64,000 bases of DNA, from assembly GCF_037975245.1 (NCBI RefSeq), contig NC_092578.1, forward strand, positions 13,808,321 through 13,872,320, read 5' to 3'. Position 1 is the first letter of the stretch, and each line of letters opens with the position of its first letter. Positions 17,852 to 32,527 of this stretch are shown one piece after another. A program made the translations under genes and the position numbers. Under the pieces are notes generated by a model, which was not told the origin of the DNA, did no database searches, and saw nothing but the letters and a program-made list of their open reading frames with translations. This DNA is from Apostichopus japonicus. Its lineage: Eukaryota > Echinodermata > Holothuroidea > Aspidochirotida > Stichopodidae.

Positions 17852-20339
17852 GAAGCCATTGGCATCTACCTTATCGAAATAATACACACCGGTTCTCCTA
17901 CTGCATTTTGTCACTTTTCATGAAGGAGAACAATCGGGCGGATTGATATAGACTCTAGTAGGAGTATGCCACCTCATGTCTATCATATTCGATGATTTAC
18001 ACCGGAACTTTCCCTCTAGCACCATCGATTTTCTGAACCACCAGCTACCTTAGAAATAATATGAATCACATTTAAAACCCAAGGAGAACAACTTTAGGGT
18101 ATAACACCTGACAAAATTTAGACTAAAAATAAAGCTTCAGATACTGCATCAACCAGCTTTGATTAACTTTGTTACTTTCTTTTTGAATAGCCGAGATTCA
18201 TTAATTTTAATGTAAAGGTAATAAAAGTTGATTAAATATCAAATAGATTCGATAATTAAAATAAGTAAGTGAGGTGATTATATTCTTATATTCAGTCAGA
18301 TGATTCTGCCTGCCATCTCATCCAGTCATAAAACAACTCCTTGTATTGACAGGAGTCTGTTCACTTACATTTTGATATTGATAATATACTGTAATTGATT
18401 TTATATGGTACGGTATACCTGCAGGGTGGGATGGGGAGGGTGGAGGGGTGGAGAGAGGTGGCGGTGGAGACAGATCGATACACACACAAGTTAGCTTAGT
18501 CTGTGAGAATTTTAGCCGTGGCCATGAACGTTTGTTTTTATCACTGTAATCAATATTGATAATGTTATGAGAACCATGCACATATTGCAGTCAAAACTTT
18601 AGCCCCCCCCAAAAAAAATAACAAAAAAGCTGAAGTCCCCTTATTTGTCTGTGTTATGATAACTCAAATAATTTCGCACTTTGTAGAACCTAGCAAATAC
18701 CTTCATTGACACAAGGAAACTTTAAACCAATACCAAACGACCCCTTTTGCATCTCTCCAGCAACACTTGTCGTGTGATCCCCGTCTAAGGCGATATATTC
18801 CTTTAACTCTGTTGATATTTCTAGAATCTCGAACGAGGCTTCACAGCTGACGGCGTCGCTTGCATGTGTCCAATACTGACACACGTTCGATCCAGCCTCT
18901 GTTAATTCTACCCGATATCGGTCCCACACGCTACAGAAGTCGACATCGCAGCTACATTCATGTAAGTTTTCACACACCGAAAAATCAGGCGGTGTTTGCG
19001 ATAAACTTAATTCCTGAGTGTAATCTTCGAACGCTCGAAGATTGTAGTCATTCGGCTCGTGACAACCACCCGAAATCTGTCCCTCCATTTTGAGTTTAAA
19101 ATCGCCGTGTTGAAAATCGATGGAAACATGCGTTTCATTTCTGTTGTGTACAAGTCTCTCTGCTTGTATTTTGTTAGTTATGGCAACATTTGGGTCGAAA
19201 TAGACGCTGTCTGTTGACGTATATCGAGGTAGAAACAATGACAGCTGACCTGGTTGATCAGGTTCAGAACTTAAGAAAGGAAAAATGAAAGCGAATGCCT
19301 CAGAATCTAATGCAACGTCACAATCAGGATCCGAGGATGACTCATCACGAAGAACGGCCGACACTGTCCCGTAAGCAATCACAACGACATGCTGGTCCTC
19401 ACAGACAAGGTCTTTACAGGAATGATAAGATGGCAGGAAAAACTTCACGTCTAAAAGGATGATAAGAGATGATTCCATTTTGATTTACAATTTTTACATA
19501 TGAATGTTACAGACCAATTGCAAACAAAATCCGATGATGCATGTTGTACTTTGAAAACACATGTATTTCCCCAAAAAATGGGCCTTTAAACAACAGAAGC
19601 TAAAAAGTGAAAACGGCTGGGTCACACAGTCTGGCACACATATTATTAGATCAACTCTTAAAGAAGCAAAATCTATTAATAAATTCGGGATTCATCCTTC
19701 ACTTATAAACTACTTACCACTTTTCTCTGAATTGATCTCATCAATCCTGGATTGAAGTTTGCTTCGATTTACAGGAATAAATACGATCCAGCCATCGAAC
19801 TCTTCCTGAGAAAGGTCAACAGTTATAATTTCAGCCTCGTCACCCCATTCCACCACAGCTAAGAGGCAACAGAGTAGATACAACTTTGGAGACATGTTGC
19901 GACTAGGAACGGAGAAGGCCAGTACAATAATGTAATTCTCTTACTTTGCGTGTATTTGATGTCACGGGTAACTTGATGTTTAGTTAGATTTTGAAAATAT
20001 TTGCTGGTATTTGACTAATATGAAAAATATTTAATTTGAAGATGTAACCAACTTATTCTCATCAAATTTTCAAAGATTCGAAATGGACGGTCACAGTTTA
20101 AATGGACGTTGCTACTTTATTATTGATTTGCCGAGATTCATTAATTTTAATGTAGAGACACATTAAAAATTAATTCGATATTTAAATATATTCGATAATC
20201 AAAACAGGAAAACAATGTCATTAGTTTCTAATATGCAGTGTGACTATCTTGTCTATACCGACGCATGTAGTCATAACTTTCTTGTATTCGACTAATCACA
20301 TTGTCCATATCCAAGTAGTTTGATATTGGAAAAAAATGC
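17852..20339 (-). repeat. Inverted block carrying gene A, unit 2
   Basis: Same edges as in unit 1, so the inversion predates amplification of the units. Confidence 0.85.
18318..19895 (-). CDS. Secreted 12-cysteine protein, copy A2 (spliced)
   Basis: Exons 19895-19718, 19450-18701 and 18418-18318 on the minus strand; 342 residues. It differs from A1 by Ser for Ile in SVAGEM and by a normal GTAAGT exon 1 donor. The cassette exon is not open. Confidence 0.75.
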
Positions 20340-20509
20340 TGTGGTTGGTCAATATCGGGTGAGGTAAGATACCAATGGTGGTTGGTCGATATCGGGTGAG
20401 GTCGGATGCCATGGTAGTTTGTCGATATCGGGTGAGATAGATGTAATGGGTAGCTGGTCGATATCGGGTAAGGTAGATCCCAAGGAGATGTAGAGGGTGG
20501 ATGATTGAT
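20336..20509 (+). repeat. Minisatellite M2, unit 2
   Basis: Four GATATC-core repeats at the right edge of the inverted block. Confidence 0.85.
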
Positions 20510-20736
20510 TTTGGGGGAGATAATGTGAAGCGTTATTTGGTCTTGGTACATTTTCTCCCTCTCTCGGTCCAAAAGGAAATCCTTCTTCTCGTTCTTGTAT
20601 GGAGTTTCAAAAATTTCTCGAGTTGTGCTCTTCTGGAACTGTTGTTATCCACCCTCTCCCTTTTTAATAACATATTCGTTTTTTCACTCCCTTACTTCGT
20701 TGTTGTACTTGAACTGTTATTGACATAAAAACCACT

Positions 20737-21242
20737 TCTCGACTTTCGTTCGGAAATAGAGCAAGCAAACCTTATTTTATACCTGGTTTGGTTATTACTT
20801 CATCTTAGCACCTGGCCTAATATGAAATGAACTTTCTATGCATTAGTTTTATTCATTTGACCAGGATAATGAGTGAGAAACTTTCTCCTACATCATAGAC
20901 AGACCGGGGGATATTTCCTGGCCTCTCGCTCCACCATGTGTTGCGCGCATTTCTCAGTTGTTTTAGAAGCTGCTTAACGTATGCTCTTCACCTGTGTCGA
21001 GTGTCGCCTATAATCCTTGTTGTATCAGTTCTTGATGCTTTGTAGACACCTTTTCTACTCTTTTGCAGATGAGACCCATTTGGTGGAAGCGGCAGTAGCT
21101 TTGCGACCATAGTAAACCTCAAATCCCGATTTCCAAGCCTTTGGCAAGCTCTTCTTTAGGATCAGTATCATCTACCGCCTCTCATTTAGCGGCAACGAAT
21201 GCAAACCCTTTCCTCATAAATCCATCCGTATCCTCATTCTAT
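20737..21242 (-). mobile_element. Fossil integrase C-terminal piece, unit 2
   Basis: Counterpart of 6060-6565; broken. Confidence 0.5.
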
Positions 21243-21716
21243 TTGTATCACCAACCTGCATCCCCCCCCTCCCCCTCTCTCTCTCTCCCACCCGCCCCTT
21301 TTTAACGGCACAACCTTACCACAACTTCATACTTTAGTCACCTCTTAGCTGATTCTTTTGAATCAGCTAAGATTCGGTTGATTCATCTCCACGCCCCAAA
21401 TTGGTACAATTCAGGCCATTTGGGCCAAATAAATAATTCGGCCACATATAGTTCCGAAGACCTGGTGTCAATGCGGGTTTTTCGAATTTGAAACTGGGTT
21501 CTACGACAATGGCTATACCAATATTGAAAATTGTAAAGAAAAGAAAATTACTTTGAAAGAAAAAGTGATTTGTTTATTACATCACAACAAATTTGCAAAG
21601 ATGATGATACATGCACTGATCAATATTTGGCAAACTCTGTTTGTTATGCAGCAATATAATCTCACGTTTCTTGTTTTGACACGAAATAGGTTATTCGGCA
21701 AGGAATCACAACTCAA

Positions 21717-22127
21717 CTTTGAGTTCTGGTTCGTTACATTATCAGTCGTATTACATTGTCGATGGTTATTACATTATCAGTCACAATATTTGCTCCATGT
21801 TAAACCTCACTGAACCCTTTTAGCTCCATAGATAGAACAATTTGGTTACATCACTTGTATTTACGTTAATTCCAGTTAATATTCAGAGCACACATAGCGG
21901 TTGTGTTGGTTGACACAGGTATTAACATTTTGCGATATAACATTTCTCGTTAATATTTTTGATGTCATTTTGCGTCAAAAAGTTATTACCTGTGACTCGT
22001 TAAAGGATTATTACATTTAACGTCAAAGCTATCACATTTTCCGTTAAGATTACATTTTTTCGGAGAAAATGATTACTTATCTGGTTAATATTACATTTTG
22101 CGTCAATTATTACATTTTGCGGCGCAA
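21717..22127 (-). repeat. AATGTAATA motif tract, unit 2 B
   Basis: Counterpart of 7040-7450. Confidence 0.5.
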
Positions 22128-22780
22128 CAGTTCGCACTCCATGCTTTCCTTCTTTGTCCAAGACGATGTTATGGTATGTATCACTGTTGGCATTCCTTCG
22201 AATTTCAAAGGTGCGGGGGATCTCACCAGAACGCCATTCCATAAGGGTTACATTTTTTGTGCAATTCGTCACAGCCCCCTCCCCCGAATAAAATTAGGCC
22301 CCTACGCCCATTCTGGACATTACAATAGCAAGTCTTTTTTAAATATCAAACTACTTGGATATGGACAACGTAACATGATAAGTCGAAAACAATAAATGTA
22401 TGACTACATGCGTCGGTATGGACAGGATAGTCTCATTGCTTATTATAAGATAATTACATTGTTTGCCCATTTTAATTATCGAATATATTTAAATATCTAA
22501 TTAATTTTGATAGTTTCCTGACATTAAAATTAATGAATCTCGGCAAATTAATAAGAAAGTGGCAATGGCAATTGAACTGTCACCGTCCATTTCGAATCTT
22601 TAAAAGATTGATGAGAATAAGCTAGGTTACATCTTCAAATTAAATATTATTCATATTAGACCCATATACCAGCAAATCTTTTCAAAATCTAACCAAGCAT
22701 TAAGTTAAACGTGAAATCAAATACACGCAAAGTAAGAGGATGACATTATTGTACTGGCCATCTCCGCTTCTAGTCGCAAG

Positions 22781-24337
22781 ATGTTTCCAAAGTTGTATCT
22801 ACTCTGTTGCCTCTTAGCTGTGGTGGAATGGGGTGACGAGGCTGAAATTATAACTGTTGACCTGTATGAGGATGTTTTCGATGGCTGGATCACATTTATT
22901 CCTGTAAATCGAAGCAAACTTCAATCCAGGATTGATGAGATCAATTCAGAGAAAAGTGGTAAGTAGTTTATAAGTGAAGGCTTAACCCCAAATTTAAAAG
23001 TAGGGTTTGCTTCTTTAAGAGTTGATCTAATAATATGTGTTCTATACTGTGTGACCCAGCCGTTTTCACTTTTTAGCCTATGTTGTTCAAGGGCCCATTT
23101 TTCCGGCAAATAAATGTGTTTTCAAAGTACAACATGCATCATCGGACTTTGTTTGCAAGTGGTCTGTAACATTCAAATGTAAAAATTATAAATCAAAATG
23201 GAATCATCTCTTATCATCCTTTTAGACGTGAAGTTTTTCCTGCCATCTTATAATTCCTGTAAAGACCATGTCTGTGAGGACCAGCATGTCGTTGTGATTG
23301 CTTACGGGACAGTGTCGGCCGTTCTTCGTGATGAGTCATCCTCAGATCCTGATTGTGACGTTGCATTAGATTCTGATGAACTCTCTTTCCTGTTTCCTTT
23401 CTTAAGTTCTGAACCTGATCAACGAGGTCAGCTGTCATTGTTTCTATCTCGATACACGTCAACAGAGGGCGTCTATTTCGACCCAAATGTTGCCATAACT
23501 AACAAAATACAAGCAGAGAGACTTGTACACAACAGAAATGAAACGCATGTTTCCATCGATTTTCAACACGGCGACTTTAAGCTCAAAATGGAGGGGCAGA
23601 TATCGGGTGGTTGCCACGAGCCGAATGACTACAATCTTCGAGCTTTTGAAGATTACACTCAGGAATTAAGTTTATCGCAAACACCGCCTGATTTTTCGGT
23701 GTGTGAAAACTTACATGAATGTAGCTGCGATGTCGACTTCTGTAGCGTGTGGGACCGATATCGGGAAGAATTAACAGCGGCTGGATCGAACGTGTGTCAG
23801 CATTGTACACATGCAAGCGACGCCGTCAGCTGTGAAGCCTCGTTCGAGATTCTAGAAATATCAACAGAATTAAAGGAATATATCGCTTTAGACGAGGATC
23901 ACACTACAATTGTTGCCGGAGAGATGTTAAAGGGGTCGTTTGGTGTTGGTTTAAAGTTTCCATGTGTCAATCAGGGTAATTGCTAGGTTCTACAAAGAAC
24001 GAAGTTTGTTGAGTTATCATAACACACAGACAATTAAGAATACTTCGCTTGTTTTTGTATAAATTTTGACAGCAAGGTTTCTATAACATTATCAATATTA
24101 ATTACAGTGAAATAAAACAAACGTTCATGGTCACGGCTAAAATGCTCCAAACCTAAACTAATTTGTGTGTGTATCGATCTCTTTCCACCGCCACCTCTCT
24201 CCACCCCTCCACCCTCCCCATCTCACCCTGCAGGTATACCGGACCATATAAAATCAATTACAGTATCTTATCAATATGAAAATGTAAGTGTCAAACAGAT
24301 TCCTGTCAATACAAGGAGTTGTTTTATGACTGGATGA
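22781..24337 (+). CDS. Secreted protein family, copy B2 (spliced)
   Basis: Exons 22781-22958, 23226-23975 and 24234-24337; 343 residues. It has SFGVGL and VNTRSC where B1 has tyrosine and lysine. The B-type extra cysteine (QHC) gives 13 in the mature protein. Cassette exon 2 is open at 23077-23178. Confidence 0.8.
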
Positions 24338-24956
24338 GATGGCAGGCAGAATCATCTGAATGAATATAAGAATATAATCACTTCACTTACTGATTTTAAT
24401 TTTCGAATATATATAATTGATATTTAATCCATTTTAATGTCTTTACATTAAAATTAAGTCTCGGCTATTCAATAAGAAAGTAACAAAGTTTATTTTCAAA
24501 TGAACCTGACATTGTCTCACATATGGATTTTGTTTTTGTGATAAAGGTTTTGACTCATTCATAGCATTCATAGTGTCACGATATACATGTCATACAATAA
24601 AGTTCATTTATAAATCAACCAAACTAAGTCTTAAAGCAACGTTTAAAATACAGCATCCATTTTGGAAAGTCGCAGGTTGATGTAGTATCTGCAGTTTTAT
24701 TTTTTATTCAAAATTTCGTAAAATTACATCCAATAAATGTGTTTTCCTGGGGTTTTAAATGTGATTCGTATAATTTCTAAGATAGCTGGTGGTTCAGAAA
24801 ATCGATGTTGCTATATATAGGTCAAGTTCCGATGTAAATCATCGTATATGACAGGCATAAGGTGGCATACTCCTATTAGAGTCTATATCAATCCTCCCGA
24901 TTGTTCTCCTTCATGAAAGTGACAAAATGTCGAAGGAGAACCGGCGTGGATTCGAT

Positions 24957-25128
24957 GCGGTAGATGCCAATGGTGGTTGGTCGATATCGGGTGAGAAAGA
25001 TACCAATGGTGGTTGGTCGATATCGGGTGAGGTAGATGCCATGGTGGTTGGTCGATATCGGGTGAGATATATGTAAAGGGTATAGCTGGTCGATATCGGG
25101 TCAGGTAGATATAGAGGGTGGTTGATTG
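24957..25128 (+). repeat. Minisatellite M3, unit 2
   Basis: Four GATATC-core repeats between the B and C cassettes. Confidence 0.85.
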
Positions 25129-25205
25129 ATTTGGGGTAGATAAAGTCCAGTGTTATTTGGTCTTCGTACATTTCCTCTCACACTCGGTCATTACTCAGAC
25201 CGACG

Positions 25206-26201
25206 TAGTGCTCTCCAGCGCCCTCGACATAAAGCGGAGTGTAGGTACTGACAGTCTTGGTGAAATACCAACTGTAGCAGCTGGACCAAGTGAGGAAATA
25301 ACTACAATTCTATATTATGTACGTCTGCGGCAGCTTGTAGAGTGCTGTGATCCCCATAAGTGCCACCTTGTGCCACTATGCCGAGGACATATGAGGACAA
25401 GTGAAAGTTCAGTGAAATCTTGATAATGCGGGTGATTTACGAAATAATCAACTATGACTTCTTTGACAGTTTCAGCCGACATGAACAAAGCGATACCACG
25501 AATGCATTAAACATATCACAGAGAACTGACAGTTGTCGTCACCTGGGAGATGTACGAAATAACGAAGTGCGCCGAGTTTAGGCGATCTAAAGGGAAATCC
25601 TCGTTCTTGTATGGCTTCAAATATTTCTCGCGGTGTGACCTTCTGGAACCGTTGTTGTACTTTTTACGTTACTGACAGAAAACGACTCCTCTCCTTTATT
25701 TTTCGGAAAGAGGGTAAGCAAACCTGACTTTATACCTGTTTTGGCTACCGCTTCATCTTAGCAACTAACCTAATATGAAACCCCTTTTCTTTCCATTAGT
25801 TTTTCCATTTTTACCAGGATAACGAGTGAGAACCTTTCCCCTACATCATATGCAGACCGGGGATATATCCTGGCCTCTCGCTCCACCATACGCTGCGCGC
25901 ATTTCTCAGTTGTTTTAGAAGCTGCTTATAACGTATGCTCTTCACCTGTGGCGAGTGTCGCCTATAATCCTTGGGGTGGGTTGTATCAGTTCTTCATGCT
26001 TTTTCGACACCATTTCCCACTCTTTTGCAGATGAGACCCCTTTGATGGAAGCGGCAGTAGCTTTGCGACCATAGTAAACCTCAAATCCCGATTTCCAAGC
26101 CTTTGGCAAGCTCTTCTTTAGGATCAGTATCATCTACCACCTCTCATTTAGCGGCAACGATTGCAAACCCTTTCCTCATAAATCCATCCGTATCCTCATT
26201 C
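25206..26201 (-). mobile_element. Fossil integrase/OTU element, unit 2
   Basis: Counterpart of 10530-11525; broken. Confidence 0.6.
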
Positions 26202-26625
26202 CAGTTGTATCACCAACCCGCATCCCCCCTCTCTCTCTCCCACCCGCCCCTTTTTAACGGCACAACCTTACCACAACTTCATATTTTAGTCACCTCTTAG
26301 CTGATTCTTTTGAATCAGCTAAGATTCGGTTGATTCATTTCCAAGCCCCAAATTGGTACAATTCAGGCCATTTGGGCCAAATAAATTCGGCCACATTCGA
26401 ATTTGAAACTGGGCTCTACGAGAATATTGTAAAGATGAGAAAATTACTTTGAAAGAAAAAGTGATTTGTTTATTACATCACAACAAATTAACAAAGATGA
26501 TAGTATATGCACTGATTAATATTTGGCAAACTCTGTTTGTTATGCAGCAATACAATCTCACGTTTCTTGTTTTGACACGAAATAGGCTATTCGGCAAGGA
26601 ATCACAACTCAACTTTGCGTTCTGG

Positions 26626-27026
26626 TTCGTTACATTATCAGTCGTATTACATTGTCGGTGGTTATTACATTATCAGTCACAATATTTGCTCCATGTTAAA
26701 CCTCACTGAACCCTTTTAGCTCCATAGATAGAACAATTTGGTTACATCACTTGTATTTACGTTAATTCCAGTTAATATTCAGAGCACACATAGCGGTTGT
26801 GTTGGTTGACACAGGTATTAACATTTTGCGATATAACATTTCTCGTTAATATTTTTGATGTCATTTTGCGTCAAAAGTTATTACCTGTGACTCGTTAAAG
26901 GATTATTACATTTAACGTCAAAGCTATCACATTTTCCGTTAAGATTACATTTTTTCGGCGAAAATGATTACTTATCTGGTTAATATTACATTTTGCGTCA
27001 ATTATTATATTTTGCGGCGCAACAGT
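26626..27026 (-). repeat. AATGTAATA motif tract, unit 2 C
   Basis: Counterpart of 11950-12350. Confidence 0.5.
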
Positions 27027-27676
27027 TCGCACTCCATGCTTTCCTTCTTTGTCCAAGACGATGTTATGGTATGTATCACTGTAAGCATTCCTTCGAATTT
27101 CAAAGGTGCGGGGGATCTCACCAGAACGCCATTCCATAAGGGTTACATTTTTTTGTGCAATTCGTCACAGCCCCCTCCCCGAATAAAATTAGGCCCCTAC
27201 GCCCATTCTGGACATTACAATAGCAAGTCTTTTTTAAATTTCAAACTACTTGGATATGGACAACGTAACATGATAAGTCGAAAACAATAAATTTATGACT
27301 ACATGCGTCGGTATGGACAGGACAGTCTCATTGCTTATTATAAGATAATTACATTGTTTGCCCATTTTAATTATCGAATATATTTAAATATCTAATTAAT
27401 TTTGATAGTTTCCTGACATTAAAATTAATGAATCTCGGCAAATCAATAAGAAAGTGGCAACGTGCAATTGAACTGTGACCGTCCATTTCGAATCTTTGAA
27501 AGATTGATGAGAATAAGCTAGGTTACATCTTCAAATTAAATATTATTTATATTAGACCGATATACCAGCAAATCTTTTCAAAATCTAACCAAGCATTAAG
27601 TTAAACTTGAAATCAAATACACGCAAAGTAAGAGGATGACATTATTGTACTGGCCATCTCCGTTTCTAGTCGCAAG

Positions 27677-29236
27677 ATGTTTCCAAAGTTGTATCTACTC
27701 TGTTGCCTCTTAGCTGTGGTGGAATGGAGTGTCGAGGCTGAAATTATAACTGTTGACCTTTCTCAGGAAGTGTTCGATGGCTGGAGCGTATTTATTCCTG
27801 TAAATCGAAGCAAACTTCAATCCAGGATTGATGAGATAACTTCAGAGAAAAGTGGTAAGTAGTTTTTAAGTATAAAGGCTAAATCCCAAATGTGTATATA
27901 GGTTAGCTTCTTTAAGAGTTGATCTAATGATATGTGTGATAGACTGTGTGACCTAGCCGTTTTCACTATATAGCCTCTGTGTTTCAAGGGCTCATTTTCG
28001 CGGCAAATACATGTGTTATCAAAGTACAACATGCATCATCGGACTTTGTTTGCAAGTGGTCTGTAACATTCATATGTAAAAATTGTAAATCAAAATGGAC
28101 TCATCTCTTATCATCCTTTTAGACGTGAAGTTTTTCCTGCCATCTTATAATTCCTGTAAAGACCATGTCTGTGAGGACCAGCATGTCGTTGTGATTGCTT
28201 ACGGGATAGTGTCGGCCGTTCTTCGTGATGAGTCATCCTTAGATCCTGATTGTGACGTTGCATTAGATTCGGATGCATTCTCTCTCATGTTTCCTTTCTT
28301 AAGCTCTGAACCTGATCAACCAGGTCAGCTGTCATTGTTTCTATCTCGATACACGTCAACAGAGGGCGTCTATTTCGACCCAAATGTTGCCATAACTAAC
28401 AAAATACAAGCAGAGAGACTTGTACACAACAGAAATGAAACGCATGTTTCCATCGATTTTCAACACGGCGACTTTAAGCTCAAAATGGAGGGACAGATAT
28501 CGGGTGGTTGTCACGAGCCGAATGACTACAATCTCCAAGCGTTGGAAGATTACACCCAGGAATTAAGTTTATCGCAAACACCGCCTGATTTTTCGGTGTG
28601 TGATAACTTACATGAATGTATCTGCGATGTCGACTTCTGTAGCGTGTGGGACCGATATCGGGAAGAATTAACAGAGGCTGGATCGAACGTGTGTCAGTAT
28701 TGGACACATGCAAGCGACGCCGTCAACTGTGAAGCCTCGTTCGAGATTCTAGAAATATCAACAGAATTAAAGGAATATATCGCTTTAGACGAGGATCACA
28801 CGACAATTGTTGCTGGAGAGATGCAAAAGGGGTCGTTTGGTATTGGTTTAAAGTTTCCATGTGTCAATCAGGGTATTTGCTAGGTTCTACAAAGAACGGA
28901 GATTGTTGAGTTAGCATAACACAGACAAATAAGGGGACTTCGGGGTTTTTTGGGTATAAATTTTGACTGCAATATGTGGTTCCATTATCAATATTGCTTA
29001 AAGTGAAATAAAGCAAACGTTCATGGTTACGGCTATAAATGCTCCCAACCTAAGCTAACTTGTGTGCATGTGTATCGATCTCTTTCCACCGCCAACTCTC
29101 TCTTCTCATCCACCCTCCCCCATCCCACCCTGGAGGTATACTGGACCATATAAAATTAATTACAGTATATTATCAATATCAAAATGTAAGTGATCAGACG
29201 CCTGTCAATACAAGGAGTTGTTCTATGCTTGGATGA
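27677..29236 (+). CDS. Secreted 12-cysteine protein, copy C2 (spliced)
   Basis: Exons 27677-27854, 28123-28872 and 29136-29236; 342 residues. It matches C1 except for the usual Asp in HGDFKL. Exon 4 again uses a GGAG acceptor and ends SMLG. Cassette exon 2 is open at 27974-28075. Confidence 0.75.
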
Positions 29237-29336
29237 GATGGCAGCCAGGCAGAATCATATGACTGAATACCAGAATATAATCACTTCATTTATCACTTTT
29301 AATTGGCGTATGCTACCGTGGGTGTGCACATCTGAG

Positions 29337-29551
29337 TGTGCACTAAAGAAATTGAACATATGCAACATATACATGCATTAGACTTTGAAACTGAATTTGA
29401 TTTTACCCGCCTTATTGAAGGAGTAGGTGTACTTTGCACAACAGAGATATGTATGGCGACTAGAGTGGTAAGTACTCTACTCCTGACTTAAGAACCAACT
29501 GTGAAAACTTGTTTGTATTTATTTTAGTGCTCCACTCAAATAGTGTCATAG
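29337..29551 (+). other. Exon-like module at unit 2/3 junction
   Basis: Exon candidates 29337-29467 and 29528-29551, as at 14661. Confidence 0.35.
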
Positions 29552-31540
29552 TTGTCCCTGAAAAGTGCCGTGAAAAAGCAAACCTCCCTCCTCCCGGCCA
29601 ACCACCTTCCCACACACACTTACAATTGGGTAATACTTTCCATATTAGTATGTGCATGCAGTTCTCAGTTTAATGTTAATGTTGCAAAGTGGGTAGTAGC
29701 CTATTTTACTATTTTTAAATGTTATTTATAAGCCCAGAACATCATTTCCGTCATCCCATGTTATTCTGGCATGTGGATCCATCGTTAGAGATACAGTTTT
29801 ACGTAAAATGAGGTGGTTATATTTTTTTCATTAGGCTTTAGTCATAACGCATTCGAAAGGACAGCCGTAGCCGGTCTAACTATATCCATGGTCCAGTGAA
29901 TAACAATACAACAGCTGAGCAGACGACACTAGTAAAGTAATAAGATTCCTATGTAATTTCTTCTACTATCGCTTCCTAAGAATTACCTGTGAAACTACGA
30001 TATCACAATTTCGAGTGATTAATGTCAACTTTATCACTTTAGTTATGTCAAATACGTAGTGTTTGTATTACTCGCCGGTACTTTCTTGCCGTACAAACAA
30101 AGCGTCACCACTAGGACGGATGGCTTCAGTATATGTCGCATGACGTCGTTCTCCCTACTTCAATTTCTATGGTGTGCACGCAGCATGTTATTATTTTTTA
30201 ACCCTGTCGTCTGCATTTTGAGCAAGTGCATTATGGTAAATTAAAGATGATGGCGCTCTTGTTTAATATTATCTAGAGTTCCTTTAATATTAGTCAGAGC
30301 CGAATAAAGATACGGCTGTGATTTTATCGCGGGTTGCAATGTCAGAGTTTCAACTAAGATATCTTAGTTCACGAAATAAATGAGAAGCGTGAGTACGTGT
30401 ATGTCAGAGACAGTTCACTATACAAATATACAGATTTCAATTAAAGTATTTATTTAAAAAATTGATACCGTCATAATTATGTATACCGGTACAGTTCATT
30501 ATTATTATCACTGGTTTGTATCGTGAATAGCTCAGTTAAGTTTAAGAATAGCTCAATTAAGTTGACGAGATTATTAGAATATATCATAAATGTAATTAGA
30601 AAAAGTGCTCATCCTTGGATTAATTATTCTAAACTTATAAATATCGAACCCAATGATAAAGAAACAATTCACACGTCTGAAATTTGCTCATCCTGGAATT
30701 AGTTTTAATACGGTGTGTGTTTGGGCCGGTGATGGTGTGGTTTGGTACTGGACATCATAAGCGTACAGAGCGGGGCTGCGACACTTTGTATAGATAGACG
30801 TCATATGTCACGTGATCATTTGAAAAATCCTTCTCTCCGTTTGCTCGAACAATAAAACACAGCATTATCGGTAATATTGCATTCCAAACTTCACACCTAG
30901 GCAACCGTAAAGCCAATCCTGATGGCAACGCGAATCTGGCATACACTGCTTATTATCAAAGGTAGGAGTTGATTCCACCAAAGGCCCATACGTTGTATTA
31001 AAAAACACTATAGTCTATTATTCAACTCTTCGTGTTTAATTTTTGCATTTCCAGAAGATTCTGGCGATTTTAACCATCCATATTGGCAAGCATAAGGTAT
31101 CTTTCAATCTTCGTAACACTATATGGTAGCATACGCCCATTAAAAGCCCCATTGACTTACAAATAAATCACAAAAGTAATGTGGCATCTAAGTCTAGAGC
31201 CTCTGTCTGTGGCCTCTAAGTCTGTGGCCTCTAAGTTCTCACTATAGCTAAACGCTACCCATCACTGGATAGCTGACAAGTTGGCCTTTCATGGCACCAT
31301 CAATTTTTCCGTATCATGACCGCGCAGATTTTTTGCTATCAGAGTCTGAAGTTTTCGTCACTTGTAAACAAACCTCTTCACTAAGTAGTAAACAATTTTC
31401 GTTCGCTGCTCCTGGGAGGCCTAAAGGGGTCAAAAATTGCCTCAATTGAGCCCTTTTTTGCACCACATTTACTTCCATTCATACTCTTCAACAAGCAAGC
31501 TACAAATAACCACATCCTGATTGATAACATATCAAGAAAG
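29552..31540. other. Unit-junction spacer, no gene recognised
   Basis: Counterpart of 189-2190. Nothing further seen. Confidence 0.6.
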
Positions 31541-31632
31541 ATGTTCTCCTACTGCATTTTGGCACTTTTCCTGAAGGAGAACATCCTGGCGGATTGATAT
31601 AGACTATATAATAGGAGTATGCTACCCTATAA

Positions 31633-31776
31633 CTGCACCACTCCTCTTTCATTGATGTTTATGACTATTCTGACGCTAACTACGTGGTGGTCATTTCCAG
31701 AGAGGCCAGTTCTGGAATATATATCATGGAGAGAGGATGTTTGCAGTGTCCTGAAAGTATCGCGATACCAGCCTAA
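31633..31776 (+). pseudogene. Possible captured coding fragment, unit 3
   Basis: Counterpart of 2283-2426. Confidence 0.25.
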
Positions 31777-31842
31777 GAGACTGTCGCAGGTAAAGGTACA
31801 TTTCAAGGGTATTGGTAATTATTATGCAGGCGTGGATTCGAC

Positions 31843-32010
31843 GAGGTAGATGCCAATGGTGGTTGGTCGATATCTGGTGAGGTAGATGTGAAGGGTGGAT
31901 GGTCGATATCGGGTGAGATAGATGTAAAGGGTAACGGGTCGATATCGGGTAAGGTCGATCCTCGAGGTGGTTGGTCGATATCGGGTGAGGAAGATGTAGA
32001 GGGTGGTTGA
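31843..32010 (+). repeat. Minisatellite M1, unit 3
   Basis: Four GATATC-core repeats. Confidence 0.85.
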
Positions 32011-32129
32011 TTGATTTCGGGGTAGATATAAAGTTCAGTGTTATTTGGTCTTGGTACATTTCCTCCTACTCTCGGTCAATTACTAAGACAAATTTAGTGC
32101 TCCCAATCGCCCTCAGCGTAAAGCGGGGT

Positions 32130-32525
32130 GAAGGTACCGACTAACCGTCTTGGTGAAATACAAACTATAGCAGCTGGACCAAGTGAGGAAATGACTACAA
32201 TTCTATATTATGTACGTCTGGGGCAGCTTGGAGAGTGCTGTGATGCCCATAGGTGCCACCTTGTGCCATGCCGAGGACATATGAGGACAAGTGAAAGTTC
32301 AGTGAAATCTTGATAATGCGGGTGATTTACGAGATACTCAACTATGACTTCTTTGACAGTTTCAGCCGACATGTACAAAGCGATACCACGAATGCATTAA
32401 ACATATCACAGAGAACTGACAGTTGTCGTCACCTGGGAGATGTACGATATAACGAAGTGTGCCGAGTTTGCGCGATCTAAAGGGAAATCCTCGTTCTTGT
32501 ATGGCTTCACAAATTTCTCGCGGCG
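32130..32525 (-). mobile_element. Fossil OTU piece, unit 3
   Basis: Counterpart of 2780-3175; broken. Confidence 0.55.
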
Positions 32526-32527
32526 TA

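Larger units (their letters stand above)
14688..29363 (+). repeat. Macrosatellite unit 2 (14.68 kb)
   Basis: Nearly identical to units 1 and 3. It shares with unit 3 the loss of 13 nt at the position matching 516-528 and changes such as GTGGCATCT and CCTCGAGG, which unit 1 and unit 4 lack. Confidence 0.95.
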